A stretch of DNA of 64,000 bases from Mycogone perniciosa (Eukaryota; Ascomycota; Sordariomycetes; Hypocreales; Hypocreaceae), in contig JAOALB010000014.1 in NCBI GenBank assembly GCA_025331125.1, positions 62,001 through 126,000 on the forward strand. The letters are read 5' to 3'. Of the stretch, positions 11,301 to 21,917 are shown piece after piece. Both the position numbers and the translations under genes were made by a program. Each line of letters begins with the position of its first letter. Positions within the stretch are counted from its first letter, which is position 1. The notes beneath the pieces were generated by a model. That model saw nothing but the letters and a program-made list of their open reading frames with translations. It was not told the DNA's origin and searched no databases.

Positions 11301-13229
11301 CAGCAATTTCTCGATGTCCTGATAACCAATACGACCATCGGCACCACTTGGTCGCCGTTTGACATCCCTTTCACCCCATCTAGCGGTCAAGCACTGAATC
11401 TCGTCGTTTACATGGGTCTGGCCCTGGCATGCTACCCTGCCTTCTTCGCGTTGTATCCAAGCAATGAGCGAAGAAGATTTGTGCGTAGTTTACAGTACTC
11501 AAATGGTGTTCGACCCCTCCCCCTGTGGATGGCATACCTCACGTTCGATTTCATCTTCGTGCTTGTGGGCGCCGCACTTGTGACTGCTTTATGGTACGGG
11601 ATGTCACATATGTGGTACCACATTGAGTATATCTTTGTGGTTCTATTCTTGTACGGGCTGGCCTCCATCTTGGTAGCATACATAGTGTCTCTTTTTACCA
11701 AGTCGCAGCTCGCTTCGTTTGCCTGGGCAGCGGCTGGACAGTGCGTTTTCTTCCTGGGTTCTTTGATCGCATATGTCTGTGTCGACACTTATGCTGACAC
11801 TTCCTATATGGATTCTGTCTTCTTGATTTGCTATTTTGTTATCTCTGCAGTCATGCCCATCGGGTCTGTTATCAGAGCGATGATTGTCGCTACGAACCTC
11901 TATTCTACTGCTTGCAACGGGACTGAGCTCTCTACCAACCCCGCGGGTATATGCCAATATGGTGGCCCTATCCTCTACCTGATCGTTCAGTGTTTCATCC
12001 TGTTTGGATTGCTAGTTTGGTTCGACAGTGGGTCAGTTGGGTCGTCGGTCCGAAGTCTGTTCAGTTTTGACCAATCTCATGAAAAGACCGATGAGCAATC
12101 CGACGAGGAATTAGCCAATCAGTTGGATAGGGTTACCGGCAACGAGGCAAATGATGGCCTCAGGGTTCTTCACCTGACTAAATCGTTTGGTAAGAACACC
12201 GCGGTGGACAACGTGACCTTCGGTATCAAGCGTGGCGAAGTGTTTGCTCTGCTCGGACCAAACGGGGCTGGTAAATCGACAACGATCTCACTCATCCGGG
12301 GAGATATCAAGCCAAGCTTCAACATCAGCGATATCTTAATCGAGGGTGTTTCAGTGACCAAAGAGTTGGCCGCCGCGAGAGCCAATCTTGGTGTTTGCCC
12401 ACAGATTGACGCTCTAGATCAGATGACGGTCCGAGAGCATCTTGAGTTTTATGCCAAAATCCGAGGCGTCTCTGATGTCAAGCATAACGTGGATGCCGTA
12501 CTGCAAGCTGTCGGTCTGAGTTCCTTCGAATCCCACATGGCTATCGCCTTATCTGGCGGTAACAAGCGCAAACTCAGTTTGGGTATCGCACTCATGGGTA
12601 ACCCCGGCGTCGTCCTCCTCGATGAGCCTTCATCCGGTCTAGATGCGGCTTCTAAACGAGTTATGTGGAAAACCCTTCAGGCTACTGTTCCCGGACGCTC
12701 CATCCTCTTGACAACTCATAGCATGGAAGAAGCTGACGCCCTGGCTGGCCGCGCTGGTATCCTAGCCAGGCGCATGCTCGCCCTCGGAACGCCTGACGAC
12801 CTGAGGCGCCGTTTTGGTGATGTTTTATATGTCCATCTTGTATCAAGTACAGCACCGCGCAGTACAGATGAGGAAATGGACCGTATCATCTCCTGGATCT
12901 GTGAGACAGTTCCCTCGGCAGACGTAGAAGTAAAGACATATCACGGTCAGATGCGATTCTCCGTCCGCGCAAGCGACATTCTCGCCGCAACGAAAGGTCT
13001 CTTCCGCGAGAACAAAGTTCTACCTGTCGAACATGATATCAGCCGGGGCGCCATCGGACGTCTGGTCATTCTTCTCGAGGAGAACAAAGCGCGTTTGGGC
13101 GTGGAACACTACAGCGTTAGCCCAACTACGCTAGATCAGGTCTTCTTGAATATCGTAGGGGAGCATAACATTCAAGAGGAGAATTATGAGCAGAAGACAA
13201 GCATATTCAAGAAGGTGTTCAAGCGTTAG
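8391..13229 (+). CDS. Full-size ABC transporter, ABCA type
   Basis: A single uninterrupted exon of 1612 codons starts at an ATG in near-perfect Kozak context (GCCGCCATGG). The order is TMD-NBD-TMD-NBD. An N-terminal membrane anchor near residues 25-45 is followed by a large extramembrane loop and a helix cluster at about 230-450. NBD1 has Walker A GANGSGKST near 514 and signature LSGGQKRKLQLG near 603. The second membrane half has another large loop (about 850-1000). NBD2 has Walker A GPNGAGKST near 1289 and signature LSGGNKRKLSLG near 1387. The large loop after the first helix of each half is the ABCA layout; ABCA proteins move lipids across membranes. Walker B of NBD1 reads CCVDEVSSGID, with Val where NBD2 has the usual Pro (LLDEPSSGLD); both keep the catalytic Glu. 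The lack of introns over 4.8 kb is notable beside its intron-bearing neighbours. Substrate unknown. Confidence 0.92.
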   Translation: MAFTSQIWTLMSKNFRLLLRRHFKRVLIMAFLVPIGLAVFFSFAKSLFVSPATYGFGNIYPVMTLSQAFEVAALSERNKVVLVDGGHTGGEIQQLLDRVESQITLQGPTVKVVRTDSEDSLATECRSNQRGVTKCFNAIVMKSSPTEGGNFWRYIIRTDAEMWDSPFKINVDRPTNPEEVYILPMQRVVDSIIADMNNTKGPDQLADVREQAFTSVTQEYRDAKIQEGFHQTIVRYMGVAFIATIIWISYHLTGVIATERESGMSQLLDAMMPASRPWMPLAARIISHHLSLTLVYGPAWIIGSVVVRYGVFSNTSIAIVLVSHVLGGLSLASMSILFASLFKKAQLSGITAILAIMLLGILAQSLSPTPLTLAILSVLFAPCCFVYLIGYISQYELNHKATDLTRASPNSASDIPGIALWVFLIAQIFVYPLLAALIEKARHGTSTEGRKVYARQAGSNDASEYAVQLDGFTKVYTPGFFSRLFSCRKRSSRVVAVNELSFNVRRGEIVALLGANGSGKSTTLDAIAGLNKLTSGTITIDGTDGLGIAPQKNVLWDDLTVEEHLRIFDKLKSPHALATNEQIIKMIKSIDLTHKRKARAGTLSGGQKRKLQLGMMLVGGSAVCCVDEVSSGIDPLSRRKLWDILLAERGKRTLILTTHFLDEADLLADHIAILSKGTLRAEGSSVDLKDRLGSGYRIHVHKGADIGDSPNVPGVKKQDSFDLITYIAPTSGLAAQVIRELQNVGIADYRFSGPTIEDVFLQLAEEIKDEEKIRESVGDGVVEKVKEDSSQDSKAQPGLQLLDGRRVSYVEQSVILFQKRWTVLKRNWIVYAIAFLLPVIAAALTAFFVRDQNPIGCKVAGETPISLDQDAFTQHGYTEHLLFLFGPSSKFNVSRLNLFQPVFEKELSVTSLVALDGLSNLEIVDSFGDFQQYIRDFRQNVTVGVWLGDEDTKPTAAWVANLFVTSPLTAQQFLDVLITNTTIGTTWSPFDIPFTPSSGQALNLVVYMGLALACYPAFFALYPSNERRRFVRSLQYSNGVRPLPLWMAYLTFDFIFVLVGAALVTALWYGMSHMWYHIEYIFVVLFLYGLASILVAYIVSLFTKSQLASFAWAAAGQCVFFLGSLIAYVCVDTYADTSYMDSVFLICYFVISAVMPIGSVIRAMIVATNLYSTACNGTELSTNPAGICQYGGPILYLIVQCFILFGLLVWFDSGSVGSSVRSLFSFDQSHEKTDEQSDEELANQLDRVTGNEANDGLRVLHLTKSFGKNTAVDNVTFGIKRGEVFALLGPNGAGKSTTISLIRGDIKPSFNISDILIEGVSVTKELAAARANLGVCPQIDALDQMTVREHLEFYAKIRGVSDVKHNVDAVLQAVGLSSFESHMAIALSGGNKRKLSLGIALMGNPGVVLLDEPSSGLDAASKRVMWKTLQATVPGRSILLTTHSMEEADALAGRAGILARRMLALGTPDDLRRRFGDVLYVHLVSSTAPRSTDEEMDRIISWICETVPSADVEVKTYHGQMRFSVRASDILAATKGLFRENKVLPVEHDISRGAIGRLVILLEENKARLGVEHYSVSPTTLDQVFLNIVGEHNIQEENYEQKTSIFKKVFKR

Positions 13230-14198
13230 TTAAAGTGCAATAGATGGCGAAGGGTGAGAGTAGGCATTCGGCTTCTCCACGGATAACACTCATTTTGGTT
13301 TTTTCCCTATTTCTTGTAAGCTTTCTTTTTAAGGGCTTTTTTTGGCTCTGGATACCTAGATAAAGTGGTATATCTGCTTGATTTTATTTTATTTATTTTT
13401 GGATCTTCATGGGCGAATGTTTGCTCTCAATAGATGAGATTTCATATATCACGGAAAGAAAGATAATACTTATCTCGATTTTGCTAGAACGTGCAGGGTA
13501 TTTATCTATCCCCATTGTAAGCAATCACTGTAAAAAAAAGTATTATGAGAGCCGGTATTGCCGTGCCAGTACTCATCAACAGGGCCGCGTGTATTCATTC
13601 CCTTCTCTCGAAGCCCTCCTCCTATTGTCTTAATGAACAACTGCGTATACTTGCACATTGTCAGTTTCGTTTCCTCTTACCTCTTTTCCCTTGTTTCTAA
13701 AATTTCATACTCAAAGAGGTATCATCCCCGGACAAAGACACCAAAATAGCCAAACGAACGCCTCGAAAAAACCTGCCTGCGTCGGTTGTAACCTCTGCCA
13801 TGCATGTATCTGCCATGTTCCATTTACCATCACTTAGAATAGCAAAACAGCAAAACAAATAGCAAAGTGAGCCCATGTGTGTATTCGTGTTTTCCCCATT
13901 TTCCTCCAACGCCGTGTATACCCGTGTGATAGCACCTGATAGTCCGCGTACATCGCAATAATACTCCAAGGTATGGAATTCAACGCCGCTTCAGTTGAAA
14001 CTTGATCAAGTCTTGTTTTAGCAACTGAATCTGTGATATCAGATGTCTCCCTGGAAACTCTTTTTCGCGAAAAGCCGGATCGGTTTAGTAGCATTCCAAA
14101 AGAAATCCCAGCTCTTGTGTAGTGGTGGCCTAGTTATTAAGTCACCTTGGAATAGCCAACGTAATTTTCTGTGCTCGCTAACAGAATCTCTCTCTCTG
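13230..14198. other. Convergent 3' region, ABC transporter / phytochrome
   Basis: The two flanking genes converge here, so this 969-bp stretch should hold both 3' UTRs and terminators. It is AT-rich near 13300-13400 (runs of T and TTTATT). The short open frames present have no supporting features. No gene is seen. Confidence 0.6.
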
Positions 14199-17100
14199 CT
14201 AATTCAGCGTCGCCTGCTCGCCTGTCTGATCGCTTGTATCGTGTTTTGGAGCAAACCAACCGCCACGCTCCCACTCACCAGGAGCGTAGATGCATGATTG
14301 TCGTGTCTCGTCATCGTGAATACCCGTTAATAGAGTGCGGAGTCTCTTAAAATCAATGGGTTTAAGGATCCATCCATCGAATCCAGCACTGACATACGTC
14401 TCCATCTGCGCTTCCACCAGGGAAGCAGAGACAGCAAATATGGGAATTCGGCCATAATCTGCCACCAGCGGCGAATGACCCTCATTACTGGATTTGGTCT
14501 CCATTGCTCGAATCATCTTGGTGCTGGTGAGGCCATCCACAATTGGCATCTAGTCGCTGATTAGTCGTCCAAAGATTCGACAGTTGACTCGTACTTCTGA
14601 TTCCAATCACTCACCTGCATATCCATAAGTACTACGTCGAAACTAGATGGCTCATCGCAGTATACTGTTGCACAGTCCTCTCCATTTACAGTATGATGTA
14701 CCTCGTGCCCAACTCTCTCCAGTCTCTTTCGTAGGATCTTCATATTGATTGGATCGTCTTCTGCAACCAGTATCCGCAAAGATCTGGTGTCTTCTATCGC
14801 AAAAGCGGTGACAGGTTGTGAAGGTGTAATCTGGCTAGCATCGCTTTGCGTTTCTAGAAATTCTAGAGGCTTTCCCCCCGGTTGGGGTTGAGGGGGGACA
14901 TCGCTGTATTCATCTGCTATCTTTATCGCTCGAACCGGCATTTTGGAATCACGTACTTCGGCGGTGCCTGGCTCCTCATGAGACGGCTGCTGAGGCAATG
15001 AGGTGTGCGTCTGAAGCTGAGAGTTTCCGGGAATCGTTGCAACCATTGCGCCCGCCATCGCAGTAGACCGGATTGAGCTTTCTCTTGGTGCAAAATATTC
15101 AGCATCTTTTTCGCTGAAAGCTAGGGGTGTCTGTATAGCATCAATCAAGCGATCTGCATCGCTCTTGTGGCTGCCTTGACTACCATGACTTCCACCGCTT
15201 CGGAAGCTCTCAATGCTAGATCTTTCTCCAGCACGCCCATCTCTTTCTAGAGTGATGTTGATGCCGCTGCCTCGGTCAACGAGTAAAATCTCCCCATCTG
15301 GAGAAATAGTGAGAGAGCCCACAGTCGAGGCAAGTTGGGGTGGCGCAGTGACTTGTAAGGGAGGGTCCGCGATATCTCCACCCGGTAATTCTTCAGCTAG
15401 ATGGAATGGTAATTGGACAACAAATCGCGACCCTTGGCCCTCTGCCGACTTCAGTCGTAGTTGGCCGTCCATATTTCGAACAATACGAGCAACAACCGCA
15501 AGTCCAAGGCCCAGAGTTCTGGCCTCTTGGGGCGTATCGTCTTGCCCATCCGACGGTTTCGGTTCTGGTTCTGGTTCCTCTGTGCTGACCTGCTCCAGAT
15601 CTCGAAAGAGCGCATCCAGCTGCTGCGGGCTCATGCCCGCTCCTGAGTCCACGATAACAAACTCCACAGTGACCTGCTGATCTTTTACCTCAGCAACAAG
15701 CATATCTACTTTAACAAAACCACTACTTGTGTGTGCGACTGCATTTGCTGTTATGTTCGAAATTGCTTGTCTAACACGCCGACTGTCGCCATGCACATAA
15801 TGAGGTAAACCAGGGTGTTGAGTAACATGATAATCAATACCTTTCCTTTGAGCTTCAATCTGGAACGGATCTGTAGCCTCCTTTATGCAAGTCGAGAGCT
15901 TGAATACCTCATGCTTAATTAGGTTGTGGCCTTCCTCGGTCTTGGTCAGATCAAGAAGATCGTTGATGACATAGATGAGCGATTTTGACGCAGAATGAGA
16001 TCTAGCCAGGTTTTCGCGCGTTTCTTGATCCAAAGACCCTTCAAGAGCGATTTCGAGATAATTAATGATTGCGTTGAGTGGCGTTCGGACCTCATAGGCC
16101 GAGTTCGCTAAGAGAATACGGGTGAGTTTGCTGCGTTGCAAAGCTGCCTCCTTTTGTCTCCAGACTTCGATGAATTTACCTGTATGAATGTTAGCAACCC
16201 CAGTTTGAGCAAAATTTAAGCCGTGGTAGACCATACCATAAACCAGACAGAGAACTGCAGCCGTCTCAATCTGCTCCTCGACCCATTCGCGACACGTCCC
16301 GAGCACTGTTTCGTGCCATATCTTGAAGCTTGACCTCGGCTCCAAATAGCCAGCGGTCCCTTGACGAAACACTTTTTCGTATGGATTACCTGCCCACTTC
16401 ACTTGCTTCACTTGCCCCTTGCGGAAAAAGACAATGAAGTCGTGGCCTCCCACGCTCAAGGGGACGTACAGCAAACCTGCAATGACCTGGAATCCTGGGG
16501 CATACTGCAGATCAGGAAAGTCTTCGCTGATATCCTGGGATGCGATCACTGAGGTCAACTTGCGCATTCGAAGATACTCGAGCATGGCCAAAGCCTCTTG
16601 ACTTTGTTCAACAACCCCGAGAATTTTCGTTTCTCCTTTGATTGAAAGCAGTCCGAAATCGGCGTCAAAGAGCCTGAGTAGATCATCAGAGGATGCGATG
16701 ATGTATCCTGTCGGGTTCTTGTCGGTTGGTGCAGTGTTGATCAATTTTCGTGCTTGTAGCCTTGATGCGTATGACAACCGTTCAATGTTTCTCGAGGCTG
16801 TATCTCCAACTAGACGACACATTTTCCGAATTGGAAAGGAAACTCGCATGCCATGGTCACCGTAGGAGTGGCAAGCTACCAGACCCCACAATTCGTTGAA
16901 TGCATTGATAGATATTGACATGGAGGATCGCACAGCCATGTTGGCGAGGTATTTTAGGTGAATTGGTGACATTGCCCGGAGGTACGCATGGCTCATGTCC
17001 AGAGGCACATCTAAATCTTCCTGTGTCCGGCAAATAATTCGTGCAGATTCCAAGTCCCGGTCGTAAAGCAAGCGAACCTTGTTCAGTTTATAAAGCTCAC

Positions 17101-18655
17101 GGGCTTGTCGAGGTATATCAGAAGCCGGGAAATGAAGACCCTTGTATAAATCTGCCGTTTTAGTCGTATCAACAAGCTCGGCGACGACCTTGCCATTGAA
17201 GGAAGAATCGAATTGGTAGATCATGGCACGATGAAAGCCAGTCAGTTCCTTGACGATTCCAATAAGAACTTTCAAAAATGTTTCCAGATCTGTGGCAGAG
17301 GAGAGTTGTTCCTGAACCTGCGACATGATGTCGAACACTTGCATCGCTCCTTGTTCACCTCTCTTCTTCCGAGCACTTCGCAAAATCCGGAGGGGTTTGC
17401 TCAAAATTTGTGTGCTCTCCTCGATCTCCTCCAAGGTTGGATTGCCATGGAGGGTATCGTACGGGGTCTCGGGGGTCAGTTCATCAGCAGGCCGAAGCGG
17501 ATACTCCTGATCGTCGTCCTTTTCGAATTCGCAGATGATCAAGTCAGGGTGGGCGGGGTTGATGTGAATAGCACACCAGAGCTTGGAAGTTTTTCTATCT
17601 TTTCGGGACCGAATTGAGAGGCTGAATACCTCGGGACCGTTGACTGCAGGATCGGCGTCTTCATCACGAATGAAGTCGATGTGATCGAGTAGATTGTCCT
17701 GCTGTTCCTCTGTCAAGATATCCAGGAAGCTCTTGAACTGAAACAGCTGACGGGGGGTATAACCAAGAAGTTTCTCGGAATTTTCGCTCACATAGCGCAC
17801 AACAAATCGTCCATCGCCCTCTTCACGCACGGCCAGGAGAACACCAAACCCTTGCACGGCCCCGGGTGCATGTATCGGTTCATCCTCGCACTGTTGGAGA
17901 ACTTCGTCCCGCCCAGTTATGATTGCATGACCATCATCCGTCACTACATGCGTGAAACGAGTTGTGACAATAGGAACATCATCTAGCAATTGGCTTTCTG
18001 AAAGAGCCGATGTGCTATGTTTTTCTGTGCTGACCGCCCCCATCTCATCTCCCAATACTCCTGATTCAGCCTCGTCATTATCCGAGGATGGAATGTCCAA
18101 GTCGAGAGGTGCAGAGCCATGCCGTACGGCGTCTGCCTGCACACTAGACATAGGCCCACTCAATGCCCTCTTCCTACGTATCTGAGAAAGCCGGTCATCA
18201 GATGCGGGTGATGTGGGGGATGTTGGTCCGCATTCCAATCTCTGCAGATCAGTCAATGACTCCGCTCGAGTGTTGCTGAGCCGATGTACCGGGATTCCTG
18301 GTCCTCGACTTTCTGCATCTGATAGGTGGGGGAAGCAGTCGTCGCCCGACGCCAGACTAGTAGTGGGATCGACCCTAACAACAGATCGGATTGGAAAGAC
18401 TCGGTCTCCTGATATGTCAGAGGCGTTTGAGGGGTATCCAAGCTGAAAATCGGATCCTGTGCTCCCTGCTGAGAGAGGGGTTGGTATTGGGGCATTGTTG
18501 GGATCAGTATCTCCGGTGGGAGAGGAAAGAGAAAGGTTCGACGTCTCATCGTCAACATTGCTCCATGTCTTCTGGTCCTCGGTTGTGCGTTCGCAATCTT
18601 GTGATGGAGGGGCAAATGGAACTGTCTCCAGCTTGTCCTGCTGCGACTGATCCAT
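14199..18655 (-). CDS. Fungal phytochrome, hybrid histidine kinase (group VIII)
   Basis: Three exons on the reverse strand, 18655-16237, 16179-14615 and 14549-14199, encode 1444 residues. A long Ser/Asp-rich N-terminus precedes the photosensory core: PAS with CEDEPIHAPG (candidate biliverdin-binding Cys 256), GAF with PASDIP at 510-515 and a His in SPIHLKYL, and PHY with the tongue motifs KWAGNPYEK and PRSSF (773-777). A HisKA domain, a HATPase (N-box ANAVAHT, G1 DSGAGM, G2 GLGLAVV) and a C-terminal receiver (acceptor Asp in LMDMQ, Lys in LKPID) follow. The family senses red/far-red light and relays phosphate to HPt proteins. In the H-box the sequence is NSAYEVRTPLN, with Tyr (about residue 835) where His is expected. 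Intron 16236-16180 is 57 bp with no in-frame stop; removing it gives VYGKFIEVWRQKEAAL, the expected helix. The second intron (14614-14550) splits DMQ from MPIVDG. Confidence 0.94.
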
Positions 18656-21019
18656 GACTAACTGTCAATGTTCGTGATCTAAAAGCAACGACAGCTAGGG
18701 CAGCTCTTTGTTTGACAGAGAGCGCCGCAGCGCAAGCTGGATGGATAGATGAGGAGAGAAGATGAGGTCTCGTGTGTCGAATCAAGGGACATGCCGTGAG
18801 CGCATCGGTTGCCGCCGCATAAAGATGGCCCATGAAACAAGCAATTGGGAAATAAAATAGATACGTAAGATACAGCAGCCGCGCGGCCGTGTTGAAAGCT
18901 CAGGACTCTTGGTGGCAAACCGGTTGATCTTATCGGTGTATGCAGGCTGGCAGGTCGTGGCAAGAGTCCCATGGAATGCGATTTTGTGGAGGTGGCGACG
19001 CACAGTGCGGGCGTTTTGGAGTCGGTTGTGTTATCAGGGAGGGATATTAAGCAATCTGCCGTCTTGTTCGCGAGACCAAGCCCAGCATGTCAAAACAAGC
19101 AATTTGATTGATCAAGCCAGGCTCTCAAAACCAAATCTCCCACATTCGATCACTACAGGGATCGCGGCCCGCTGTGTGACAGGACTACCACCTAAACCTG
19201 ACTCTGCTCAAAATAATGGGCACCACCATGACGTCATGCGGGTGAGGAAATAGATGGGATTCTTGTGCCGTCTTACCAATAGAAGGTCACAGCAGCAGAC
19301 TCAGTCAGTATTTTTCAGTCGCTTCCCCCAATGTCTGATATGTGCGTGTTTGCAGTTTAGGTATTTCGTGTCCAGTCGATCAGATGAGGTCTTGGCGACA
19401 TGCTTGTGCTGCTTATGATGCAAATCTTGTACAGTGCGGATACATCATGCCAATTGGGACAATGGAGACCAGTCGGCATCTCGATATCATGCCGCTTACA
19501 GTTGCATCGGCATTCAAATGAGCCGCTCGACACTTGTCAGAGGGTTGATTCCAGCAGAAGGGTTTTAATTGCGAACAACATGGTGTCACAATCATCCAAG
19601 GGTACCTAGTCTCTAAGGCTCTATCCTCCAAGATTTTTGTCTCATTCAGGTTTCATATTTCAACCTTCTAATCCATGAACCGCAGTTTGCAAACCCCATG
19701 TGAAGCAACATGTGATTTCTGTTATAGCCCACCTTCATTAACATCTCCCGGAACTTTAGATTCGTGAATAGCATTGACGAGTGCACAGTACCGCCGACAC
19801 TTCGGTAGGGACGGATCTTAATGGACAGAATCCACAGCTCGGCCCCCATGGCGTCACACCAGGCTGCATGTGGCTTGATATGCTCACTTCCGATCGATCG
19901 TGAGGGAACTATTTGACGGCTAGGAATCTTACGAATGCACTCCAAATGAATCTGTGGGTTTTGTGGAGTATTTTATAAGGTAAGCATCACTAGGGAGAAA
20001 ACGGGTCATCAACTCCAATCTCATCGGTCGACGAACAACTTTGATCCTTGAAGTGATCGGACGCCAGGTTAAACTATGTGTAGCCCCAAGTTTCTTTGAC
20101 CTTGATTTGCTTCAGATTTCGGGTCTTCGTTCCGAATGAACAACCAGTCAAGTCAGAATGCTTTTTCCGATGTCATGAGACGACTCTCTCCTTTTCCATC
20201 GATGATATGACACTCCCATTAACCGAAGCATGCTTCTCTGCCCAGATGCCATTATCAAGCGAGAGCTCGTGTACGTCACAACACCCTTCTTCAACGACCC
20301 GATTATACTCCATAACACAGCTTCTTAGCCCAATATCTTCCAGTGTTTCGCAAAAGAAGTTTGATGTACAGTCATTCTGCCGAATTCCAAATCCGTCACC
20401 TAGTCCTGTTTTTCCACAAGTGTATGGAGATGCTTGGCAAATCCCAAGATGAGACAAATCTTCTTACGCTCATGGTAGTTCAAGGCAAGCGATAGAGCGA
20501 TAGAGCACTAGAGAGAGTGACTTCCTTGTGGTGACGACAGATGATGCATGTCGTTGCTAAAACTACTCCGTAAACTTGCCAGATTGCATCGCATGACTTG
20601 GCCACGGACCACGGAGATGTCGATAATAGGCCGGTTTCGTTCTTTGTCCTACATCTCGCTAACACCCAAGCTGATTGATAAGGGAATTGTCGAAGGCATC
20701 AATGATTGTCATCTCGTGCATTGAGTGACGATGTCAAGGTCAGCTACAACAGCAACAGGCTCGTTGGATATGATCAATAATCAACTGAAGGCGGTATGTC
20801 TCCACGGAGCTGCTTGGTGGAAGGCAGGAACTCCATTAGTGAAATACAAAGAAGCAAGCATGGAACTCGGCTGATGCTGAAAACAGTTTTATCATCCGCC
20901 TGCGACACCCCGCAGTTCAGGAACACAACTTGTTGACTTGGGCATATGGCCAAGACATTGGAGTAACGTCCGGATTCACACTGAAACTGAACCTTTTACT
21001 TCTTATACGGATTGCTTTT
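18656..21019. other. Gene-free region upstream of the phytochrome gene
   Basis: No full gene is supported over 2.4 kb. It must include the phytochrome promoter (right of 18655) and the 3' end of the methyltransferase transcript (left of 21020). A TACTCCGTA copy lies at 20564-20572. Two reverse-strand frames look protein-like but lack clear starts: 19646-19945, and the cysteine-rich frame at 20173-20457, which is listed separately. Confidence 0.5.
20173..20457 (-). pseudogene. Possible Cys-rich small protein or gene remnant
   Basis: A reverse-strand frame of 94 codons begins at TTG just after an in-frame TAA, so there is no in-frame ATG at its start. It contains seven Cys, including the pairing CQASPYTCGKTGLG near the start and GCCDVHEL near residue 58, a pattern reminiscent of small secreted fungal proteins. 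No signal peptide exon could be found upstream. An ATG at 20473-20471 is followed six bases later by a GTAAGA donor, but no acceptor with a good branch site joins it to this frame. It may be the last exon of a small gene, a decayed gene, or chance. I do not recognise the family. Confidence 0.25.
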
Positions 21020-21917
21020 TTAAGGGATCTGAAACACTGTAAAATTGACGGATCGTACATCCTTCGGCGACCCTGGTAACCAGGAGACGTCGGTAGCTTT
21101 CGTTGGTTCCACCTCAACCTTCCAATTCGTATTCGTCAGCTCCCCTATTTCATTCCAAAGTCGCTGAAAACTCTCTTGGTTATGGAGGTATGGTGAAGAG
21201 TGAGCAATCTTCCTCTCTCTTGGCGTGGTGGTTCCCGCATGCCTGCCATAGATAAGGGCGTTTCGTGTACCTGGTTTAAGAAAGTCGACTATGCGCTTGC
21301 CGATGTACAGTTGTTGTGTCCAGCTGAATAGGTGGAAGAAACTCCCAGCGTGAACAATGGTAACCTTGCCGTGAACGTCATCGAGGTGTGCGTCGTCGGG
21401 ATCTATCATGTCTCCAACAAAAAATGATGCACCAAGGCTGTTCTTGTCTCGAAAAAGGTCATACCCAGCTGTAATTAGTGCGGAATCTGCATCAAGCCCA
21501 AGGAGCTGAGAGCCATCGACGCCATCGGCTCGGAGCTGCCTGAGAACTTGTCCGAAGCCACAGCCTAGATCAAGAAAAGCGTCCCGAGACCGAGAAAGCC
21601 TGAGCCGAAAAAGAACCTGCATATACCGGGGATCATTGTAATCAGTGAGCGAGAGAAATTTCCACCGCCCGATGAAAGGTAGTCTTGAGGTCGCCCATGC
21701 TTCGTGGCGCTGGGCATACCAGGCAAGTCAGTGGATGAGCATCAAGTTTACAAGCCGATGCGCTTACAATGCGGAGCAGATGCGCGTCAATGTCTTCGGG
21801 GAGTATGTTGCTATACCGGATGAGCAAGTCGCGAATGGCTGCTGTGTCATCAGGGAGGTTTGGCATGAAGGCCCATTTCTGCATCACCGTAATGTCCATG
21901 CTGAATGGCGACGGCAT
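21020..21917 (-). CDS. SAM-dependent methyltransferase (small, class I)
   Basis: Exons 21917-21768 and 21709-21020 are separated by a 58-bp intron (GTAAGC...GCCCAG) and encode 279 residues. The Rossmann motif I is LDLGCGFGQ at about 96-104, with an acidic loop (LGLDAD) after strand 2 and GDMIDPDD further on. The N-terminal helix region DDTAAIRDLLIRYS and the phrase IVHAGSFFHLFSW resemble a group of fungal methyltransferases found both alone and in terpenoid or polyketide clusters, where some methylate small carboxylic acids or hydroxyls. No biosynthetic core enzyme lies nearby, so a cluster role is not supported here. The gene is divergent from the RGT1-like regulator with a 922-bp spacer. 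The intron choice is firm because the joined frame reads HLLRI-RHEAW without loss. The acceptor substrate is unknown. Confidence 0.85.
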
